64,000 nucleotides of DNA from Bolinopsis microptera (Eukaryota; Ctenophora; Tentaculata; Lobata; Bolinopsidae). Shown one piece after another: positions 57,739 through 64,000 of the stretch. Both the position numbers and the translations under genes were made by a program. The stretch spans positions 5,077,538 through 5,141,537 of the forward strand of contig NC_087084.1 of assembly GCF_026151205.1 (NCBI RefSeq), given 5' to 3'. The notes under the pieces were generated by a model. The model was not told the origin of the DNA and did not search any database. It saw only the letters and a list, made by a program, of their open reading frames with translations. Each line of letters starts with the position of its first letter. The stretch's first letter is position 1.

Positions 57739-58178
57739 ATCTTGTGGCAACAAGTCTGTATATCATGACACACCAACATTTATACCAGATTCCTGGAAAT
57801 CCTTTAATTCCTGGTAATGGCATTAGTGGCTCTAAATTTCTTAGAATTTCTGAGTTTCTGAGGTGTTAATGAGTTGATTGACTCCACAAAATTTACAAAT
57901 ACCGAGACTCACGCACCTAAATTCAATGTGGTTGATTGTCCACTAACTGTTAATAGTGCAACTAATAACCAGTTGCCTCATATTCTAGTAACTATCGAGT
58001 ATATTAAGTTTTATGAAACCTTATGCACAAGGAGTTAGAGATTTGTTTTTTTTAAAGATAGTTAGTTATTTTAATGTACGATTTTTTTAGATAAAAAGAA
58101 AGGGTCATTATTTTATAAAGTTCTTAAATTATAGATGGGGTTGTTATGACGGGGACGTCCTAAAATCGATCGGGGACA

Positions 58179-58948
58179 TGTTAGGGACGTGTGTAGTACC
58201 TTAGAACTAGAAGTTAAGTTGAACCCCAGTATGCTGCGTTAGTAGTAATTAGATTTGTAAATATGTGGATTAAAATGGTAAATAAACCATGTAAATTTGC
58301 AAATATTCACCGTAACATAAAGTGTCATAAAGATGAATTAGGTGAGAACTTATATGATTAAGATGAATTAAGTGATCATTTATATGATTAAGATCTGATT
58401 GGAGAGATTTGCAGAGCACTGCATCCATTGGTCAGAAAGGACATTTAGTGTTATTAGAATTATTTATAAAGAAATTATTGGATTAATAAGAGTTATTGAA
58501 TCCATCAATTAGTGGAACGGTATTTTAACCAGTTTTAAAAACCTGTATTTGATTATTAAACCTGTTTGTTTGCAATAACCTGTTTGCAATAACCTGTTTG
58601 TTTGCAACTCTCCTGGATAACGCGTGGACCGCCTCTTCCACTGGAGCTCCTCTTCTACAGAACACCTAGACTACAAAAGATGAACACACAAGATTCTCAC
58701 TGCCGTTAGCTGTAGCCGTCTGCCTTTAGCCTTTTCCCGAACGCCTCTCCTATGATTGGTTTTCCCTACACGGCCGGGATGTTAGTATGCTGCGCTCTCT
58801 CCCACGTCACTAGTTTCATAAATAGGTTTGTAGTCTTTTATTTCAAATCATTGACCTTAGTATTTTGTTCCTAAGACCGTATCAAAATCATGCATAATTA
58901 AGTTAAGATTAATTTCATGAGTTCAAGCTCTGTGCATAATATGCGGGT
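58179..58948 (+). repeat. Right 770-bp terminal repeat
   Basis: Right copy of the long direct repeat, preceded by GATCGGGGACA as the only candidate polypurine-like tract. Confidence 0.85.
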
Positions 58949-60104
58949 AAAATACTTATCCGTTGTTTTCACCAGAAGTCACCAGAACATTGCAATTGGT
59001 TCCCGTCACTTCCGTAAATTCCCGCTAAGCTAGGAAGTTTGTTGCTTGAGGTATTGTTCTATTATTATGTAACCCATTCATTAGATGTTGTTCTTTGCAA
59101 TGGTATTCCCAAATTATTGTTTCACATTGTTCGTAATACTAAGGTCATTCCCGATTGGTTATTATTTAGTTCCTAATAGTTTATCATTTCCTAGGTAATA
59201 TTGTGGGTGAGCCCTATCCTAACCTGCCTGTTTGTCCCAACCTTAGCAGCACCTACCTTATTATCTCGTAAGTCATTGAGCATTAATTGATACGTTCTAC
59301 ATATTTCGTATTCTACAGTTCATTCTAATTTAACTTTATCTTGTTTAATTTTATCCTAGTTAGTATATTATTGTCTTTAATTAATCCGTCATTTGCTAAT
59401 AATTTGTCCCTTTCTAGGACATTCCCCTCCCACGGATTCTGCCCTCGTTGGCAGCATTGAAGGAACGTAGCCATGATATAGCAGCTACCTGTCCATCGTC
59501 CAGAGAGAGAGTCAGCCAGCCCGTTATAATACACACCAGTTCCCATTGATCACCCAGCTACCCAACTGATTTAGGGTAACGGACTTTACCATGAGATTGA
59601 ACACTTATTTTATGTACGATTGGATTGGTCTTGCATTATTTTACAGTCCTTGATTAACTTGTTTTAATTGGTTATCTTCCAGATATAAATTCATCTAAAA
59701 GTTCGAAGTTAAAACTCTAGACATAATTTCCCCTAAAAGTTCGAAGTCCATAATTATAACATAAATTCCTGTCATAAATCTACCATTGTACACTGAGAGT
59801 TTGGGTTTGAACTATGCCCTGAGTGAGTCTCAAACCGGGAGGTATTCCATAATATCGGAACCTGCATATCCATACTCTAGTTAAAAGGAGCCCATTATAC
59901 GTAGTTAAATTAATACCATCACAATTTAATGAAATATAATAAATAAATAATCTCTAGAAGTCATGGAAAATTGGAGCAGTAAATAGGCCGTTAAGTAAAG
60001 TTGTCGTGCTGAAAACCGAGTACGCATCTTAACACCTGGCACTTGTGTCAGTTGCTAACCATATGGGCGGTATACAAGCACATTATTTCATTTCATTTCA
60101 TTTC
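58949..60104. other. Distal part of LINE 3' region
   Basis: AT-rich sequence between the right terminal repeat and the (ATTTC)n tail. No frame or domain. I assign it to the LINE 3' UTR, but it could include another insertion. Confidence 0.5.
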
Positions 60105-60350
60105 CTCATTAATGGTTTTTGAATTTTAAGCTGGAATAAAATAACTTCAGCGTTTATTTTTTTAGATTTTGTGCAATTAAAGTTTCCGGAATGTATCCTT
60201 GAAAAAAGTTAATTATTTTGCTTAAAAGAAACTCGAAGTTCTGGTAAGGGGTGCATTTCATTATGTATATATAATAAAACCAGTTCTTTGTAGTGATTTT
60301 AATGGTTTAAAACGGGAATAAGTATAGTTTATATTGTTGTATTATTATAT
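60105..60350 (+). other. Resumed 3' flank of BPI copy 5
   Basis: This matches the sequence after the stop codon in copies 1-4 (AGCTGGAATAAAATAACTTC, GTATATATAATAAAACCAG), including two candidate polyadenylation signals. For copy 5 these signals are now about 9 kb from the stop. Confidence 0.85.
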
Positions 60351-60590
60351 GGTTTTTGGCCATCCTTGAATAAAAAGTCTGACTCTGTGGATTCGTTTGA
60401 GACTCCGAACTTCTAAACGGTATTAAAATTAATAAGGAATAATATTCGAGGATTGATAACTTTGATTTGGTAATGGTGGGAACATCGCCATCAAAATTTG
60501 CACCGTTTATTGCGAATAAATATATTTAATAATCACCTGATCACATGAACAATCGCGTGACCACACGAATAATCACATGATCACACTAAC

Positions 60591-61702
60591 CTGTCGGTAC
60601 TCGTAACTCGTTCAGCACTAAGTTAGCCACGTCTCCGATCTGTTTGTGATATTCTGACACAGCTTCGTCCGCTCCACAGTGGTGTTTAGTTTCGAATCCC
60701 TGTTGGGCCTAAATCTCAAAAACTGAAGGGCAGCCGTCACTCAACAAACTTCACATAGCCATGTGCCTACGCGTACTGCGTGACGCGCTTGTTTCACAAG
60801 TAGGATCTTTGCCGCCTCCGGCGGTCGCGCGCTACTGCAAGCGAGAGGGCTCTGGTTAGAGCAATCAACAAACTATGGTGTAAATGGTAGTGGCTTTCAT
60901 TAGAGCTGCGAAAATAACACGAGTGTATATGCCTGGGGTTGCGTCCCGACTATACTGCAGGGAAATCTGTACCGAAAGGACTTAGGACCGTGGCCGAAAT
61001 GCAATTAGACAGGGAAATCGGCTCGAGCGTACTAAATCACTCTACAGTCGATCTTCGAGATTGTTCTAAAAGGGCCCCCGACAGTTGAAACCAACTTCAA
61101 TCGATGTATTTTCGGACGCTGATTCCGAATCACCCCCCATGACATAGGGTTAAAATGTTCCCCTTACGAGATATAGGCGAAAAACTGTCTCGATCACGTG
61201 ATATGACCGTATAAGGAAGTTAGTCTAATTTCTCGTTAGGGTTAGGGTTTCAGCATATGCTTTTGTTAAGGATTGGGTTAGGGTTAGGGTTGGGATCAGA
61301 TAAGAGGGTTAGGGTTTCGAATAGTCGTTCAGGACCAGCTAGAGAACGGGTTGAAAAAGTCACGTGACAGTCGAGTGTAGAGTGATTAATTATCATCCAA
61401 ATCGGCTCCTCGACTGCGGTCGACCAAATTATTATTATTATTAGTTAGTGAAGACCGTTTTGGAATGTATTCTGCTACCTGAAAGAAAACCGCTTCATGT
61501 CCAAATGCTAAAAATAATTTAAACGCAGTATATTCACCTTAGCAGCGAGTTGCTGAGGCGGTCTTTTTGAAACAAGTGGCTTCTCCAGAACGATCTCCAC
61601 AACTACATAACTTCTAGTTCTAGCTTCTGTGTAGATCTGAGCTTCCTGGTTCTGAGGCTCTTCTGCTCCCTCGACTGATTCCTTGGCTGCTTTCTTGCTG
61701 TC
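60591..61702 (-). CDS. Exons of a possible CFAP70-like ciliary gene (partial)
   Basis: Two minus-strand exons, 61538-61702 (55 codons) and 60591-60708, have good splice sites and matching phase 0. They read DSKKAAKESVEG..., RTRSYVVVEIVLEKPLVSKR and PPQQLAAK, then AQQGFETKHHCGADEAVSEY and HKQIGDVANLVLNELRVPT. A further short exon, about 61749-61788 (PPTILPTEVSNLK), is possible upstream in phase. The VVVEI.LEKPLV.KRPP phrase reminds me of the axonemal TPR protein CFAP70, but I cannot confirm this. The donor at 60591 requires more exons to the left, where I find only BPI flank, LINE and BPI genes. So either the gene is truncated or a huge intron contains the array. Confidence 0.55.
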
Positions 61703-61788
61703 CTGCGGAGGCTAGGTACTAAGCTTAGAGACATTGTTTGTGATATACCTTCAAGTTAGATACCTCAGTCGGTAATATTGTTGGAGGA

Positions 61789-64000
61789 CTTTGCCGCTTC
61801 GACGCGCCGCGCAAACTATCATTCTTACTTCGCATAGAAGTAAGACGAGATCGTTGCTTTGTTAATTCGCAGAGCAACGATCTGGAAGGGCTGAGCGGCT
61901 GACATCGTCAATCAAGTAATATTATGGGGGGGGGGGGGAAATTATGGGTGTTAAAAATATGGACTGTTATGAATATGGTTCTTTGGCCCGAAAAGAACCA
62001 AATTTAACCCCCACAATTTTAACTGCGACTTTCCTTTCGTGAAAAAATCTCAAATCGAATTGTGCACTGCAACGAAACAGCTGCACTGCTGAACTTGTAT
62101 TATTTATCTGAAGTTGCTGATCTGAAATTTAAATTGATATTGTTCCTAGTTAACCCCTCGAATTGAAAAGATGGGGGTGATAATAGTAGACAAATTGTAC
62201 ATTTTGAACCAGAACTAGCTTCAATTCAACAAACAATAACGTAAGCATATAACTCTGGACGTGAATGAAAGAAACATTAAGCATATTATGAGTATGACTG
62301 ATATACCAAAAGGAACACAAAAATTTTACTCGGTGGGTTAAATTATGGGGGGTAAAAATATGGACTGTTATAATTTATAAATATGGTTCTTTGGCCCGAA
62401 AAGGACCAAATTAGAAATGCGTGTTAGGATCTATGGCAATTGAATTGAGTCACAAGTGTTTCCCTATTTAAAGCATAATATTGTTCATGTTATGAAGTGA
62501 GCTGATTAGGGCTTGTAGTTAACAGTGAATGGAAATCTAGCGTCTGCCACAACGGTCGCAATTATTGTTTGTATTGAGCCTGATGTTTTGACTATTTTTA
62601 GAGAGCTGTCAATTTTAAAATCGAATCAAAATAATTGAAAAGCATATCTCAACATTCTGATCTCTAGAACATATTCTGAAAGTTTCAGGGTGATCTCAAA
62701 AATTGTGGCCATTTCAAATTATTTTTGAATCACCCTGATATGTACTTATTGGTGCTTTATTATTGCCCTTGATGGAATATAATTGGTTTCTCTGATCTTG
62801 AACTGTTAATAATGCCAATGGCTATTGGTGATGCCAGTGAAGGTGACGGTAACAGTGACGATATTTTACACCTGAAATTATAAAATTAAACGGAAATTAA
62901 CGAAACGTTGAACGGAGCATGCTGAAAGTTACGCTCTACAATTGAGTTAATTAATAAATTTGAAGACGTAATTTGAAGACGTACGCAGCGCAGTAACCAC
63001 ACTTGTAGTCGCGGTGATTAATTTGACAGCGCATTTAATTTTTCTTGTTTCCATCCGGTTTTTCTATGTTAACTAGGTTTTTTACGTTATTGTAATTGTA
63101 TTTATAATGTAAGTAATATCTTACATTTGAAACAGATTCGGTCATGCTATCTAAAAAACAATTGTGGAGTTTATTTATCTTTCTAAAAGTAATTTCAGTT
63201 GTAAATTGTAAATTGTAAATTCAATTTAACACTTTTCGTTTCACTATAAAATGCTAGCTCATAATTTGCTTCTCTTCGTAGGAGTATAAAAAGGCGTGGT
63301 TTTAATCAGGTACCTGCGCTAGTTTGTAAAATACCAATAAAAAGTAAAATTCCGTCATAGTTGGCAGATATGTCAGGAAAGCAGAATCTCATTTGATTTG
63401 AACAATTTAGCCGTTTATATTTATTCCATTTTGTCATCGGTAACTGTAAGTTTTCTTTATATTGGATTTGGTATATGGTAGTTTTACTCCGCTTACTGCA
63501 TAGTCTGGTCACACTGTTGTCATGGTTACAAGTTGCAATTGTATTAACTTTTTCTACTTTCGATTTACTGTATGTTAAATTTTACTCGTCGTTAATTAAT
63601 ATTTAATGCTTTTAATTAATTCTCCTTTATTTTTTTGTAACGCATATTATGGATAGTTGTCGAATTTCCTTTATTCATTTGTCAGATTTTCCGTACGGAG
63701 TAGTTTTACCGTTTCAATTTAAACAATTTGCCGACATTTACAAGTGTATAAGTGAAGAGAAATAGTAACATTGAGGGAGCTGAGAATCGTCTATATTCCT
63801 GTTTTTGTGAACTGTATTGAGATCGTTTTGCTGAATAAGAATCGTGGAGGACAGAAAATGGTATATATAAATAGGTCATTTTAATAATAGCTGTCTAGCC
63901 TTTAATTTTTTTTGCAGTTGCCAAGCCAAGCCGATTGATTTACACTTTGAAGATTCCGAACTGTTTTGCGAATTTATTTCGATTAAATAAGATCGACTTA
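61789..64000. other. Non-coding right edge
   Basis: No gene recognised. A phrase TAAAAATATGGACTGTTAT with the nearby TGGTTCTTTGGCCCGAAAA occurs at about 61953-62000 and again at 62355-62402; the first copy has a G-run upstream, the second a shorter one. An imperfect inverted repeat TCAGGGTGAT...ATCACCCTGA spans 62688-62741. A TATA-like TATAAAAAGGCG is at about 63286, without an obvious gene to serve. Confidence 0.5.

Larger units (their letters stand above)
55663..58948 (+). mobile_element. Non-autonomous LTR-type element nested in LINE
   Basis: Two direct repeats of 770 bp, 55663-56432 and 58179-58948, start TGTTAGGGACGTGTGTAG and differ by only one base that I noticed (C/T near position 19). 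Right after the first repeat is TGGGAAGAGGG, in the position and with the TGG start of a primer-binding site. The 1.75-kb interior has no reverse transcriptase or integrase, only a possible short gag-like frame. I found no target-site duplication (CCTGG versus AAAAT), and the repeats do not end in CA, so the LTR call is probable rather than proven. Confidence 0.7.
51076..60104 (+). mobile_element. Full-length L2/CR1-type LINE inserted in BPI copy 5 flank
   Basis: The BPI 3' flank stops after GTGGTGATTC (about 51075) and resumes at TCATTAATGG (about 60107), where other copies are continuous. The insert has a ~155-bp 5' UTR, ORF1 (51233-52447), ORF2 (52375-55347), a 3' UTR, and a tail GGGCGGTATACAAGCACATT followed by (ATTTC)n, an ending typical of the L2/CR1 group. 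A separate LTR-type element (55663-58948) interrupts the 3' UTR. The target duplication, if any, is only a few bases (TTC). Both ORFs are open, so the copy is young and may have been active before the 3' UTR was interrupted. Confidence 0.88.

Overview
The window is AT-rich animal DNA: spliced genes with short GT/AG introns, signal-peptide exons, cilia-type proteins, and transposons of many classes. A LDLa-bearing relaxin-receptor-like GPCR, secreted fucolectin-like lectins, two-domain BPI/LBP-like proteins and an L2/CR1-type LINE fit an invertebrate metazoan. A cnidarian or another early-branching lineage is my guess; the sequence does not settle it.

Layout. 0.7-4.0 kb (+): ten in-phase exons of a ZBBX-like B-box protein, cut at its 5' end by the window edge. 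4.1-17.4 kb: a fucolectin-like (F5/8C-type) cluster with two intact minus-strand genes (4156-5223, 16104-17393) and two plus-strand broken copies (6148-6708, 15106-15384); both intact genes have unusual highly charged C-terminal tails. Between them lies a minus-strand GPCR (7184-11187) carrying several lesions, then repeat-filled DNA. 17.9-19.1 kb (+): a small Ser/Pro/Arg-rich gene of unknown function. 19.8-28.1 kb: minisatellite, then intron-like sequence of the next array, swollen by nested insertions with clear target-site duplications.

28.1-50.9 kb (+): the centrepiece, a tandem array of five BPI/LBP-like genes. Each full unit is a 52-codon signal-peptide exon, one large intron, and a ~1.45 kb second exon. 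Copies 2, 3 and 4 are intact (533 aa). Copy 1 lacks exon 1 and copy 5 carries an 8-bp frameshifting insertion. All copies encode an RKKR site in the interdomain linker, bracketed by two cysteines; three of five have lost one cysteine of the classic BPI disulfide. The introns are built from inverted-repeat modules and hold hAT, pogo/Tigger-like and other MITE insertions, many with empty sites in sister copies.

51.1-60.1 kb: a full-length L2/CR1-type LINE with both ORFs open sits in the 3' flank of BPI copy 5, and is itself interrupted by a pol-less LTR-type element with near-identical 770-bp repeats. 60.6-61.7 kb (-): exons of a possibly ciliary gene. 61.8-64 kb: no gene recognised.

Biologically, two families of secreted, probably innate-immune proteins (fucose-type lectins and BPI-like lipid/LPS-binding proteins) are each expanding and decaying by local duplication, with transposons supplying much of the intervening sequence.
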